Of a DNA stretch of 64,000 nucleotides, positions 35,255 through 45,290 are shown one piece after another; position 1 is the first letter of the stretch; each line of letters begins with the position of its first letter. This DNA comes from Sepiola atlantica (Eukaryota; Mollusca; Cephalopoda; Sepiida; Sepiolidae): contig OY744522.1 in assembly GCA_963556195.1 (NCBI GenBank), positions 41,824,263 through 41,888,262 of the forward strand, in the 5' to 3' direction. Below the pieces are notes generated by a model. That model had not been told where the DNA came from. It was given only the letters and a program-made list of their open reading frames with translations, and did not search any database. A program made the translations under genes and the position numbers.

Positions 35255-35450
35255 AACTGTCACAGTGGTCGAGTGGTTAAGAATGTAGAATTGGAATTAT
35301 TTGGGTCAAGGATTCGTTCGAATGGTTCGATTTGTGGTATAGCTTATATGCCCCACTAATCATTTCCTACACTGATGAGAGCAAACGCTTGAAACGCTGG
35401 CGTATGTAGGCAAAAATCATTTAATATTATTTACTTAAAATTAATATTGT
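35255..35450 (+). mobile_element. tRNA-headed SINE carrying a hammerhead motif, copy 1
   Basis: TGGTCGAGTGGTTAAG at 35266 is a near-consensus Pol III box A, and GGTTCGATTTG at 35324 a box B. A well-formed hammerhead-like motif (35366-35410) begins about 30 bp after box B. An A/T-rich segment follows to about 35450. A tRNA promoter plus hammerhead in one SINE is known from the schistosome Sm-alpha repeat; here I infer a similar composite. Confidence 0.65.
35366..35410 (+). ncRNA. type I hammerhead ribozyme candidate
   Basis: 45 nt. Helix I is CCTACA (35366-35371) with TGTAGG (35405-35410), six perfect pairs. Then comes the CTGATGA core (35372-35378), helix II GAGC/GCTT with loop AAAC (one G-U pair), the GAA core, and helix III ACGC/GCGT with a TG loop. 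The cleavage triplet is GUA. All invariant core positions are present. The very short helix III is the form known from Penelope-like elements and animal retrozymes. Self-cleavage is inferred, not shown. Confidence 0.75.
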
Positions 35451-35624
35451 TATAAGCCCATTTAATAAGATTGAAGTTGAACTCTGTTCGAGAAAGTTAA
35501 AAATAGACTGACACGAAGCTATAAGACATATTCCGACAACGTTCGTTGAATATTCTAGTCAGTCTTTCTATATGTGCATCGATTAGCATACACATAACTT
35601 AAATCCCCTTCTTTACGTGGGAAT

Positions 35625-35790
35625 GTCTCGTGGCCGTATGCTTATGATGGTTGTCTTGCGGAGTCTAGGTTAATTCTGTAGAAGGGGTTCGAACTTTGCG
35701 ACCGTCTGAGATTATCATTCCCTGCACTGATGAGACCGAAACCTTAGAATGCTGGCGTATGTAGGTAAAAATAAGTAAACATTATTCATT
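35625..35790 (+). mobile_element. tRNA-headed SINE carrying a hammerhead motif, copy 2
   Basis: TGGCCGTATGCTTATGATGG (box A-like, from 35631) and GGTTCGAACTT (box B, 35686) precede a decayed hammerhead at 35721-35765. The tail is A/T-rich. A different element starts at 35792. Confidence 0.6.
35721..35765 (+). ncRNA. hammerhead-like motif, core mutated
   Basis: Same 45-nt layout and same helix I (CCTGCA/TGTAGG) and helix III end (GCTGGCGTA) as 35366-35410. The CTGATGA core is intact, but the GAAA core reads AGAA and helix II (GACC/CCTT) no longer pairs. Predicted inactive sibling. Confidence 0.6.
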
Positions 35791-35791
35791 T

Positions 35792-36368
35792 GGTCCCCCG
35801 ATTTTATAAATCGGGGGACCTATGTTTTGAGGCATTTCCGTCCGTCCGTCCGGATTTTTCTCCGCAACCATCAATTGAATTTCTCTGAAATTTTGCATGA
35901 AGTTGTAACTTTGGTCAGGTTAGAAAGTGACATTCTCCAATTTTTGAAAAAAAATCTGGTTAGCCTCCCAGGGGGTCAAAATGCCCCGAAATGGACAAAA
36001 GATGACCTTTTTTGCCCCGTAACTTTTCATCCATCCATTCAATTTCTCTGAAACTTGGCCAAAATGTGGAGGCAATTGTTCCTAATAGAAAATAAGTATC
36101 GATGACCTTGGAGAAAATCTGGTTCGCGCCCACAGGGGGTTAACAGCCCCCTAAAATTGCAAAAAATCACCCTTTTCTCCCATAACGTTTGATCCATACA
36201 TTCAATTTTTTTAAACTTGGCCTAAATGTAGAGGCAATTGTTCTGGATATAAAATGAGCACACAGAAAAATTCTGGTTCGCGCCCCCAGGGGTTCAAAGG
36301 GGGGTCAAAAATGACCCAAATTGCCCAAATGTATTGCATTTTACACTCGTCACATACAGAGGGGGACC
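35792..36368. mobile_element. unclassified 577-bp element with internal tandem repeats
   Basis: Begins with a perfect 13-bp hairpin (35792-35820, GGTCCCCCGATTT and its inverse around TAT) and ends GGGGGACC at 36361-36368, so GGTCCCCC is a terminal inverted repeat. Inside are three degenerate ~160-bp direct repeats with AATTTCTCTGAAA or AATTTTTTTAAAC (near 35877, 36040, 36205), GAGGCAATTGTTC and TCTGGTTCGCGCCC blocks. It also has a CCGTCCGTCCGTCC run at 35837. No credible ORF. Class unknown to me. Confidence 0.65.
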
Positions 36369-36510
36369 ACGCATGCGCGGCTTGTTTCAATTAATATATA
36401 CATTTGATATATATTTGATAGTTGAAAATGATCTTAATCGGGTAGAAAAAGGCTTTATTGGAGAGTAATGCCTTTTTATACAGAAAGAACGTCGAAGAAA
36501 ATTCGGGGTT

Positions 36511-36740
36511 TTATGATTGGTTTGTTTTACGGCATATCAACCTAACAGAATAATCAGGGAGGTTGCAGTCGGATGAGGAGGGCGACCAATTGTAAGGAAC
36601 ATTGTTGAGCATCCACGCCTGGGACGTCTTGGCTTTGTGTGCATGAGCGAAGTCTTGCTGGAAGACGCAGGTGCGACCGGCAGAGATCTCGCTTATCCTA
36701 GAATTTACTTTACTTTTTGTTATGTGTCGAATTTTGCCGC
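36511..36740 (-). pseudogene. Tc1/mariner-superfamily transposase fragment
   Basis: On minus the frame reads CVFQQDFAHAHKAKTSQAWM, then VPYNWSPSSSDCNLPDYSV. This matches the second catalytic Asp region (VFQQDSAPAHKA..TQ.W) and the third (W.P.SPDCNPLDY) of Tc1/mariner DDE/D transposases. A few codons are missing before SSSDC, compressing the spacing. Only this C-terminal piece is present; the DNA-binding half and the terminal repeats are not seen. It adjoins (TA)n at 36756. Confidence 0.65.
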
Positions 36741-36752
36741 AACACACACACA

Positions 36753-36755
<3 letters not shown>

Positions 36756-36824
<69 letters not shown>
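36756..36824. repeat. (TA)n microsatellite
   Basis: Pure TA run preceded by ACACACAC. Confidence 0.95.
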
Positions 36825-36828
<4 letters not shown>

Positions 36829-36876
36829 TAATAATAAATATTTCATTATCTACATACGTAAACGTTTCTGAATCAC

Positions 36877-37050
36877 CAGTGTAGAGATAACGAATCAAGC
36901 CGGTCGCACAATTAGTACCCTGGAACAAATCCGACGCTTTCGTCGATGTGACCAGCTTTAATAGTCATACAACAATTATGCGAAATAAACATATTTATGT
37001 CAATAGGCGGACATTTATATAAGCAGCAGTCAGAAAGTGTTCTACATAAG
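36877..37050 (-). mobile_element. tRNA-derived SINE, left copy flanking a U2-headed repeat
   Basis: Direct repeat of 37525-37700: shared GTGTAGAGATAA, AAGCCGGTCGCAC, TTATGTCAATAGGCGGACAT and GCAGCAGTCAGAAAGT. The tRNA-like promoter reads on minus but is more decayed here than in the right copy. Confidence 0.55.
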
Positions 37051-37139
37051 GGCACGTTGCAGTATAGCCACGGTCGACGGCTGTTTTATCCCGCTTTAAA
37101 GAGTTCAGCAAAACGGGGCTTATAATTAGTTAATAATAC

Positions 37140-37491
37140 ATATCTCTTGGTTTTTTGGCTAAGATCAAAGTGTAGTATATATTCCGATGGATACTACACC
37201 CCATAGACTGGTATTGTCTTGGCCTTCGGGGCTTGATTTACGCCGGTCTATGGGTCTGTCCTGTGCAGTTCTAGAAGGTCCACCCTCCAAGGCATCGCCT
37301 CCCCTCTTTGGGGAGGAGTAAGTTTATTGCTTACTGCCTGAGGCACCCCTACCGCGGAATGCCGACGGGGCTGCCCAGGCAATTTTTAAACCCCACTTTC
37401 CCGACCCGTCCTTGGGTCACAGCTTACTTGTGGGAGTAAGATAAAAATGGCCTTGTGCCTAACTCCTGGAGATAAGAGGAGTAAATCAATA
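37140..37491 (+). mobile_element. U2-snRNA-headed SINE-like repeat, copy 1
   Basis: The 5' end TTTTTTGGCTAAGATCAAAG/TGTAGTATATATTC matches the first ~46 nt of U2 snRNA (GGCCTTTTGGCTAAGATCAA, GTGTAGTATCTGTTC), including the branch-point-pairing GUAGUA. After that it departs from U2 into an unrelated GC-rich body with a CCCATAGAC/GTCTATGGG hairpin, GGGGAGG stems and a 3' end GAGTAAATCAATAC. Copies 2 and 3 are at 41411 and 41771. snRNA-headed SINEs (SINEU) were described from crocodilians. Seeing the same body in three copies supports a repeat family, not a U2 gene. Confidence 0.75.
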
Positions 37492-37524
37492 CATTGCACA
37501 CGTTTCATTTTTGCGGAATAATAA

Positions 37525-37700
37525 GTGTAGAGATAAACATCTAAGCCGGTCGCACGATTCGAACCCCGGAGCAAGATATGTTTGTTTATAACTCGAAATC
37601 TGACACTTTAACCAATGAGGCCAGTATGTATAGTTATACGAAATAAACTTATTTATGTCAATAGGCGGACATTTTTATGAGCAGCAGTCAGAAAGTTGAC
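37525..37700 (-). mobile_element. tRNA-derived SINE, right copy
   Basis: On minus, TGGCCTCATTGGTTAAAGTG (box A) and GGGGTTCGAATCGTGCGACC (box B) are good Pol III promoter matches. Direct repeat of 36877-37050, with the U2-headed element between them. Confidence 0.6.
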
Positions 37701-37967
37701 GACTCTCTTATATATATACAAACACTCTCACATATAAATATATTAAGATATCGAATGCAAAACACTATAGATCCAATAAAAAGACGAACATATTAAATTG
37801 AGACTTCGACACAAAAGTTTATTTTTATTGAGAGCAATGAAGAAAATATAGCGATATTTTATTATGAAATACATGATTCGGGGGTGTGGTCGAGTGTTGA
37901 AGTGCAACGCTTTTTGTAGTGATAGCTTCGTAATTTTAAAAATTGTGTTTATCGCGTTTTGTATTCA

Positions 37968-38074
<107 letters not shown>

Positions 38075-38247
38075 AAGAAAATAGAACGGCTGATATTCCC
38101 TTCTATTTTCTTTAACAAGGTGTGTTATTTTCTTAAAAAATAATGCAAATGTGCTTACTAATTTTGTTGGCTTATAACTGTAGTGACCTTTGTAGTTGTG
38201 CTGATGATAGGACTTGTTGAAAATAAATATTTGTCTTAGAAACAGTA

Positions 38248-38480
<233 letters not shown>

Positions 38481-38535
38481 TTACATAAAAAAAATACATT
38501 AAATATTTAGGTGATAAAAATCGTACATATTTCTA

Positions 38536-38680
38536 GACAGGGCGTCTTGGTCCGATGGTAAAACGTTGGACTATAGACATCAATATAGAAGGTTCTATCC
38601 TTATCTAAGTCAGCCATGCTGATGACGGCTGCTAGCCAGAAACACGTGTTCATGCATTACATTATGTACGTATAAAATAA

Positions 38681-38685
<5 letters not shown>
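38536..38685 (+). mobile_element. tRNA-headed SINE carrying a hammerhead motif, copy 3
   Basis: TGGTCCGATGGTAAAACG at 38548 (box A) and GGTTCTATCC at 38591 (box B) have tRNA-like spacing. A hammerhead candidate starts about 20 bp after box B. The 3' end is AAAATAAATAAA running straight into (TA)n at 38683. Confidence 0.65.
38615..38654 (+). ncRNA. hammerhead ribozyme candidate
   Basis: Helix I is CATG/CATG (4 bp); core CTGATGA (38619-38625); helix II GGCT-GCT-AGCC; core GAA; helix III ACA/TGT with a CG loop; cleavage triplet GUU. All core bases are present. The short helix I weakens the case. It belongs to the same SINE context as 35366. Confidence 0.6.

Positions 38686-38727
<42 letters not shown>
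38683..38727. repeat. (TA)n microsatellite
   Basis: Starts exactly where the SINE at 38536 ends. Confidence 0.95.
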
Positions 38728-38729
<2 letters not shown>

Positions 38730-38859
38730 CAAAAAATATGTCCTATATAGTTAAGGGCGATTATAATGCAATTTTCTACATCTTAATCACTTAGGAAGTG
38801 AGACAATCGAAGTAATAGTGAGGAAATGAACAACAAACGCTGCAATCACCAATAAAATA

Positions 38860-38860
<1 letters not shown>

Positions 38861-38955
<95 letters not shown>
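38861..38955. repeat. (TA)n then (TG)n
   Basis: About 50 bp TA followed by about 42 bp TG. Confidence 0.95.
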
Positions 38956-38957
<2 letters not shown>

Positions 38958-40229
38958 ACCGATGTTGCAGTTAGGGTGTAAAAATTGCTTCGGAATACAC
39001 CCGGAGATATGTGGAGTTTACAGATTGCCGGAGAAATCAGATACAACCTCGATAACTGTTAGCTCCTTCTTTTGAATTTGTCTCCCGGCGTGCATAGAAA
39101 GATGGTTAGCGGGGAAGACGTCTGTTGTCGGCCTGATTCCTTGCAGGAACAGCATGGAATCTCTAACAAATATATAAAAAGTAAAAAGCTCTAGGCTGAA
39201 AATACTCGTTTTTTTATTGTATTACTTTATTCATTTTATTCTCAATCTTATTTTAATTCTGGTTGTTGTTTGTTGTTTATTGTTTGTTTTGACTCAACAC
39301 TTGGCTTCTCTTTCAGCCATCGACCCTATGCGAGGAGATTCATTCGTTGCCGTAAGCAAGCTTTGAACGCGCTCGTGCCTGTTGGAATATTCCTCCGAAG
39401 GCCTTGAATTTTCCAAATCTCTAAACTTAACAGTCGGTGTAAGTCTTCTTTCTTTCTTATCGTACGTCGACACTCGTTCGTCTTCCGTTGCTTGAGCGGA
39501 GATTACTGTTAGTGATTCTCGTCACAGATAGTGAAATTACATTCAGTTGAATACCATTAGGAAAGGTATGAACCCCTTTATCTTGTCGAGTTATAGGTTA
39601 AATAGCGTTACTGACAATTTTCTGCTAACAACTATAGTTCTCCTTCCATAAAAATGTCCCTGACCAATAACATCTTTAATAAAATTCACAATCCTTACTG
39701 CAATCAAAACATATTTGGTACAAGTACACTTCAGTCTTTGCCTGGCTTGTACACCAAGTTTCAGTCACGAATGTCTAACAGTGTTTATTTAATCCCCTGT
39801 CATGAATAGTCTCCAAATGTGCAGCCCTGCGTAGTAAGCTACACGGGTGATTTTAGTTGCGATGGCCCTCTGCAGTTTACGAACAACCTGGGATTGATTT
39901 GATAGACATTATCTGTGAGATAACCCTCACAGATAAAAATCTAGGGGATTAAACTATGGAGTCTAAAGCCCATTCAGGATAACAACTCCTACTGGTATCC
40001 ATCTCCGGTATCATATAGTTAAACAGATCCCATATTCTGAAGCATCCATGTGATAAGACGGTAGTCTGTCACCAGTTATACTTCATAGAAACGCTGGTTT
40101 CGAATTATACACCTAGGTGGCGTGTTTGCTTACATCACTTGGTATTTACCAATTGTCACCCACCTAATAACAACTAAGATTTACCTCGCTTAATATATTT
40201 AAAATTTAGTTAAGGCCTTGTCTATGAGG
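38956..40229. other. no gene recognised
   Basis: Less A/T-rich than its surroundings, without a clear frame. The last part may be the 5' extension of the LINE fragment that follows, but I cannot align it. Confidence 0.35.
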
Positions 40230-40935
40230 ACACCTCTTGCTTTGAGAAGCTTGTAGGACTGACTTTCACCCCAGACTTGCAATGAAAGACTTACATTAAA
40301 TCTGTTGCTAGGTATCTTCAAAAAATGGTTTTATCATTGTACGGTTCCATTAAGTACTTTACTTGTTATGCAATCCTCTACCCATATAAGAATCAGATAC
40401 TCTCTAAGATGGAGTACTGCCGTCCATAGCACCCTTTCCTGCTTTGCCAGAGTACAAAATCGACTTCAAATCTAGTGGGGGGGCGATCTCTATTTTTGCT
40501 TACGGAAAATACATTGCTCGTCTGTCTCTAGTCTATCGTTATTTTCATGAGAGGTACTTGACTAAGCTTCAGATTCTGGTTCCCCTGTAAAACATTCACA
40601 GCAAGAACTCGTCGTCTATCACCGCGGCAAAGAACTTTTCTTTCTACGTTTATGTACCTCAAACCAAACGAAATTCTCGTGAACAGACTTCTTTCCTATC
40701 TATGGAACACATTACCAAAGCACTGCTTCCGTATAAACTAGTACATGGTCGTCTTCAAGTCAAATGTTAACAAAGAATTGCGAGCCGTTCTCTTACATAG
40801 ACCAATTTTGTTTATTCTCTATATATTTTTCAATTCTTTTATGTTGTTGTTCGGCGTCCAGCTGTAAATAATGGTAACATATATCCTCGCATGGCTTTTG
40901 GCCTTCTTAAGTGGCGAGTTATTAGTATAAAAATG
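40230..40935 (+). pseudogene. LINE family B reverse transcriptase, C-terminal part
   Basis: Broken frames read KLVGLTFTPDLQWKTYIKSV, SLYGSIKYFTCYAILYPYK, KMEYCRPIAPF and LSLVYRYFHERYLTKLQIL. These match the post-catalytic region of Jockey/CR1-type RTs (G.TF...L.W..YI..IA, LYKSQIRP.MEYC, LS..YRYFHG.CS.EL). Frame changes and stops are frequent. The 3' end (CGCATGGCTTTTGGCCTTC) is shared with 56785-57245, so that is the natural 3' end of the family. Confidence 0.7.
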
Positions 40936-41410
40936 TTTTGCTCTTCAAACTATGGAGGACATTTTTACTCGGATTTTTCCAAGAAATATTTACCCGGATT
41001 TTTCCATCCCGTCCACACTATTTCTTTACTCTTCTACTTTTTTCCCGTCACATTTTGATTCAATTATTAAAGCTGATCTTGTATTCTCAACGGGAAAGGT
41101 AAAGCAGTCTGTTAAAGATTGTATCTCTCTCTCTCTCTTTCTCTCGCTCTCTCGCTCTCTGATTCGAAACATAAGCAAAAAGATCGAAAACACAAAAAAG
41201 TCATTCAAAGAAAAGCATAAGAAATAAACTCTTGGGAAATCAAAGGTAAATATGAGTTAGAAATTGATATACAATCAGAATCAGAATTTGATATCCACAT
41301 TACCCGCCTACCAAAACTATTTCAGATGCGTCCACGCAACTTTATGTGATGCACTGTCAATCGGCTGGTACAAAAAAATGTTCATTCTGATTCAACGAAG
41401 CATCTAGAGT

Positions 41411-41748
41411 ATTGATTTACTCCTCTCCAGGAGTTCGGCACAAGGCCAGTTTTTATCTTACTCCCACAAGTAAGATGTGACCCAAGGTCGGGTCGGGAAA
41501 GTGGGGTTTAAAAATTGCCTGGGCAGCCCCGTCGGCATTCCCCGGTAGGGGCGCCTCAGGCAGTAAGCAATACACTTACTCCTCCCCAAAGAGGGGAGGC
41601 GAAGTCTGGGAGAGTGGACCTCACAGAACTGCACAGGACAGACCCATAGACCGGCGTAAATCAAGCCCCGAAGGCCAAGACAATACCAGTCTATGGGGTG
41701 CAGTATCCATCGGAACAGATACTACACTTTGATCTTAGCCAAAAGGCG
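41411..41748 (-). mobile_element. U2-snRNA-headed SINE-like repeat, copy 2
   Basis: On minus it begins CGCCTTTTGGCTAAGATC, AAAGTGTAGTATCTGTTC, a cleaner U2 match than copy 1. It continues through the same body to GAGTAAATCAATAC. It is full length (338 bp) and close to copy 1 throughout. Confidence 0.8.
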
Positions 41749-41770
41749 TTATTTAACCCCTACCCACAAT

Positions 41771-42086
41771 AGGAATATGTGACACAAGGTCGGAAAGTGG
41801 GATTTGAAAAGCCAGCGCTCGAGAAGGTGAGCACTCTGGCCATTAAAAATTGCCTGGGCAGCCCCGTCGGCATTCCCCGGTAGGGGCGCCTCAGGCAGTA
41901 AGCAATTAACTTACTCCTCCCCAAAGAGGGGAGGTAAAGCCTGGGAGGGTGGACCTCCTAGAACTGCACAGGACAGATCAGACCCATAGACCGGCGGAAA
42001 TCAAGCCCCGAAGGTCAAGACAATACCAATCTATGAAGTGCAGTATCCATCGGAACAGATGCTACACTTTGATCTTAGCCAAAAGG
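41771..42086 (-). mobile_element. U2-snRNA-headed SINE-like repeat, copy 3
   Basis: Tandem with copy 2, same orientation, ~22 bp apart. The U2 head reads CCTTTTGGCTAAGATCAAAG then TGTAGCATCTGTTC. It lacks the last ~70 bp of the 3' end and carries an unrelated ~35-bp insertion near 41800-41840 (CCAGCGCTCGAGAAGGTGAG). Confidence 0.75.
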
Positions 42087-42559
42087 TCAAGAACGAACGC
42101 ATCTAGAGTAAGATACATCCAATCATCTTTATAAGACGGCCATACGCGTCTGGTTGTGTGTCACAATTTAGTCTGCAATAGATTATCGGCCCGTTACGTT
42201 TGAGTTTAAAATAACATATATTACTGCTATATCTGTGAAGACGAAACTATACTATTACTTGTGTTACTAATGAAGATTTGGTATCTGTATGTCTGAAGCG
42301 AAAAGTATACTATTACTATGTTTTGATGCTCAATTCAGTTTTCTATACTATTTCAGACTAATGTATTATCTCTCAATTCTAAATTTAGGGTATAGTGTAG
42401 TATATGTTCTGTTGTCATGATACCATCCTACCAGACATTACCTCCTTTTGGGAGAGGTAGTGTAATATCTGTTTTCTTGTCATAATACCATCCTCCCTGT
42501 CATCACTTTCTGCTTTCTGAAGTCAGTGTATAGTGTAAATTCGTTTGTCATATACACTA
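42087..42559. other. no gene recognised
   Basis: Contains a local imprecise duplication (TGTCATGATACCATCCT near 42415 and TTGTCATAATACCATCCT near 42478). Confidence 0.4.
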
Positions 42560-44230
42560 GCAAATATATGCGACCGAGTGAAGCATATAATTATTAGTCT
42601 CATAGTAATTATACGCTAACGCATTTCATGTTCGTATGTATGTAATTATCTTTCCTGTTTTAAAAATAGCAAACATGGTGATTAGTGATTAATCTCATAT
42701 CGCTATCGTAAAAATAATCCGACTTTACCCATTTTAAAATTAATTGTTCGAAAATCAAATAATGTCACCTCGTCGAAAGGTGAGCTCCCTTAACCGTGCT
42801 AGTAAAACCTCACATCTGACATTATTCTGTATCTCTACAAAGCTATCATCCGTCCATGCATGGAGCATTGTTGCCACATCTGGGCTGGTGCATCATCCAC
42901 TAATTTCTCCCTCTTAGACAAGGTCCCAAAAAAGTCGCTAACTTAATAGGTTCCTTACTATCCACCAAGCTCCAGTCCCTGTCCCATTGCCGCAATGTTA
43001 CATCCTTGTGCTTGTTTTACAAATACTTCAATGGATTGTGCTCTGATGAACTGGCTGCCCTGGTGCCCCTCGACGTAAATACACCAGACCAACTCGACAA
43101 TTAGCTAAATCCCATTTATTCACTGTGGAGGTTCTCAGATGCAGGTGATACTTCTACTCCAATAGCTTCTTTCCTCGTGTTGCTGACCTCTAGAATTCCC
43201 TTTCTGCTCCCTGTTTCCCCGACTGAACCGACATTCTAAGTGTATAAAACTAATGTAAACAGACATCTCGCTACACAGCTCCCAACATAGGATTACACCC
43301 TAAACATATAACCTAATTCTCAGTAACCATTTATGTTTACAGTGGCGAACTGCCTTGTTTGAGGTGAATTATGTTTAAAAAAAGTAAGTGACATTTCTTT
43401 TATGGACTTGGATAATGTTTATATGACAATTATTTTTACGGTGAGACGACAAATCATATTTCTTGTTTTAAAAGAAATTAACTTGCTGCAATTTTAAATA
43501 AATATATAAAGAAGAAACATATACGTTTTATTTATTTCAAAATATTTAGCTAACAATGGCAACTAATTTTGTGGAAGAAGAACGTGTCATTTCTATTGAC
43601 CCTGACAGACATTTATTATTCTGAACGGATATTACTGTTAAAAATAAATTATACAGATTGATGTAAAAATACGTTAGAATTTCCACGATGTAACACAAGT
43701 CTATATAGCAATACTCTAAAGACTGCCATGTTCGTACGTACGTTATGCGATCGGGGGAATATTATCACAAGTCTTTATAATTATACGCTTGGTCATTTCG
43801 TGTTCATACGTACGTTCACATTAAAAGAATAAGCATGTCGTAAAAGTAAACATTTCCCCTTTACGCATTTTAAAATCAATTGTTTCAAAATCAAATTATG
43901 TCGTCCCGTCGACTAAAACAGTACACTTTTAAACAAATACATTTCTAAAAGTGACATTCGTTTTATTATGGATTTGGAGAATATTTATCCGACAATAATG
44001 TTTACAATAAGACGACAGAGAATATGTATTATTTAAAAAAAAAGGTATTTAATTGTTACAATTATGAATACATAAAGAAAGAAATATTCGTGTTATTTAT
44101 TTCCAGAATATTTAGCTGACAATGACAATTAGTTGTACAAAAGAAGAATGAATCACGCCTTCTTAATATTATTGACACTGACAGACATTTATTATTTCAA
44201 AATAAATAGTACGATTAACAGGTAATTATA
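42560..44230 (+). repeat. old tandem duplication (~500-bp unit), left copy split by a LINE
   Basis: Left unit: 42560-42785 plus 43376-43650. Right unit: 43735-44230. Shared in order: TTTCATGTTCGTA/TTTCGTGTTCATA, ACGCATTTTAAAAT, CAAAT.ATGTC, AAGTGACATT, ATATTTAGCT, GACAGACATTTATTATT. The right unit is continuous where the left is interrupted by the LINE A fragment, which dates the duplication before the insertion or marks an empty site. Confidence 0.65.
42786..43375 (+). pseudogene. LINE family A 3' fragment inserted in the duplication
   Basis: Reads AIIRPCMEHCCHIWAGASST, then TSLCLFYKYFNGLCSDELAA with frame changes. It is the C-terminal RT region shared with 6235, 46995 and 48785. 5'-truncated. 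Confidence 0.7.
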
Positions 44231-44786
44231 CAGGTTGGTGTAGAAAACACCGTTGGAATATCATGGAGTTCTGCTAGTGATTACAATTCTGTCACGCTTA
44301 AGATTTAAATATTACATTTAATTGTTGAGGTTTTAAGTTTTAAACAACGTTTAAATCGCTGACAACACATTTTTATTAGACGCAACTTATTTTAGATACG
44401 CCCTGTAAAATATGAGTATTTGTACGTCAGTCACGCGTAAATTTCAAAGAGAATTTTCGTCGCTCTCTCACGCTAAAGATTGAAATAGAATTGAAGTTCA
44501 ATCGCTAAACACACATATTTAATGAACGTTTTTTAAAATGTATGATGAGTCCAAGCATCTCCATTGGATTATCTGTCCGTCAGTTTATCTGACAGACGTA
44601 AGTCTGGAATGCTGCTATTTGGAAATTGTCATGCTTAAGTGTAATGCAGCATCCTCAAGTTAAACGCGCAAATTCAATAGACGTAATTTAAGAATACTTG
44701 ATCTTTTTTAATACTAATTTTTAGAAGAACAATCGTCATCGTACTAATAGTGATAGATGAGTTAAAATAAGTAAATAGAATAAAAA

Positions 44787-44788
<2 letters not shown>
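44231..44788. other. no gene recognised
   Basis: A/T-rich with short recurring phrases (CAATCGCTAAACACAC, TCAAGTTAAACGCGC) that hint at another degenerate repeat. Confidence 0.35.

Positions 44789-44847
<59 letters not shown>
44789..44847. repeat. (TA)n microsatellite
   Basis: Pure TA run at the 3' end (minus sense) of the hammerhead-like repeat at 44860-45060. Confidence 0.95.
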
Positions 44848-44848
<1 letters not shown>

Positions 44849-44929
44849 TAGAGATGAAAGATGAGAATAAAATATTGTAAATATACAATATTTATTAGAA
44901 CATCAAAAGTTCAGAGCAAGAAGCTTCAT

Positions 44930-44977
44930 ATCCTGAATCCATGGATTTTCAAAGATAAACTCTTTTCATCAAAGGAT
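44930..44977 (-). ncRNA. hammerhead-like motif, one core change
   Basis: On minus: helix I ATCCT/AGGAT; core TTGATGA (C3 changed to T); helix II AAAGA-GTTTA-TCTTT, five perfect pairs; GAA; helix III AATCC/GGATT with an AT loop; cleavage triplet UUC. Apart from C3 it is complete, and C3 is essential, so this copy is probably dead. Confidence 0.6.
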
Positions 44978-45077
44978 TATCTCAACATAAGACTCTTTAC
45001 CTCTTGGTCTTTATTTTGTTTTATTTTATGTAACATTTTCAAAGATGGGAATCCGTCTTCCTAAATATCTGAGATGG

Positions 45078-45080
<3 letters not shown>

Positions 45081-45142
<62 letters not shown>
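45081..45142. repeat. (TA)n microsatellite
   Basis: Pure TA run at the 3' end (minus sense) of the repeat at 45143-45260. Confidence 0.95.
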
Positions 45143-45147
<5 letters not shown>

Positions 45148-45191
45148 TCTCAAAAAATCATTTCAATGCAAGGAGTACACGTTTATTATTC

Positions 45192-45242
45192 ATTCCTTAA
45201 GCCAAGGCTTTTCAAAGATTAAAATGTTATCATCAGAGGAAT
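45192..45242 (-). ncRNA. hammerhead-like motif with weak helix II
   Basis: On minus: helix I ATTCCT/AGGAAT, six pairs; core CTGATGA intact; GAA intact; helix III AAGCC/GGCTT with a TT loop; cleavage triplet UUA. Helix II (TAACA...ATCTTT) keeps only two or three pairs. It is sister to 44930 and 1946. Confidence 0.6.
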
Positions 45243-45290
45243 TACATAGATAGATAAGTTGACAGTGGAAAAACCAAAATTCAAAATTTG

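Noticed and set aside
37140..37491. Genuine U2 snRNA gene
   Set aside because: Only the first ~46 nt match U2; the Sm site and 3' stem-loops are absent and the body is a repeat.
38190..38245. CTGATGA ... GAAAAT hammerhead-like trace
   Set aside because: Helices II and III do not pair convincingly.
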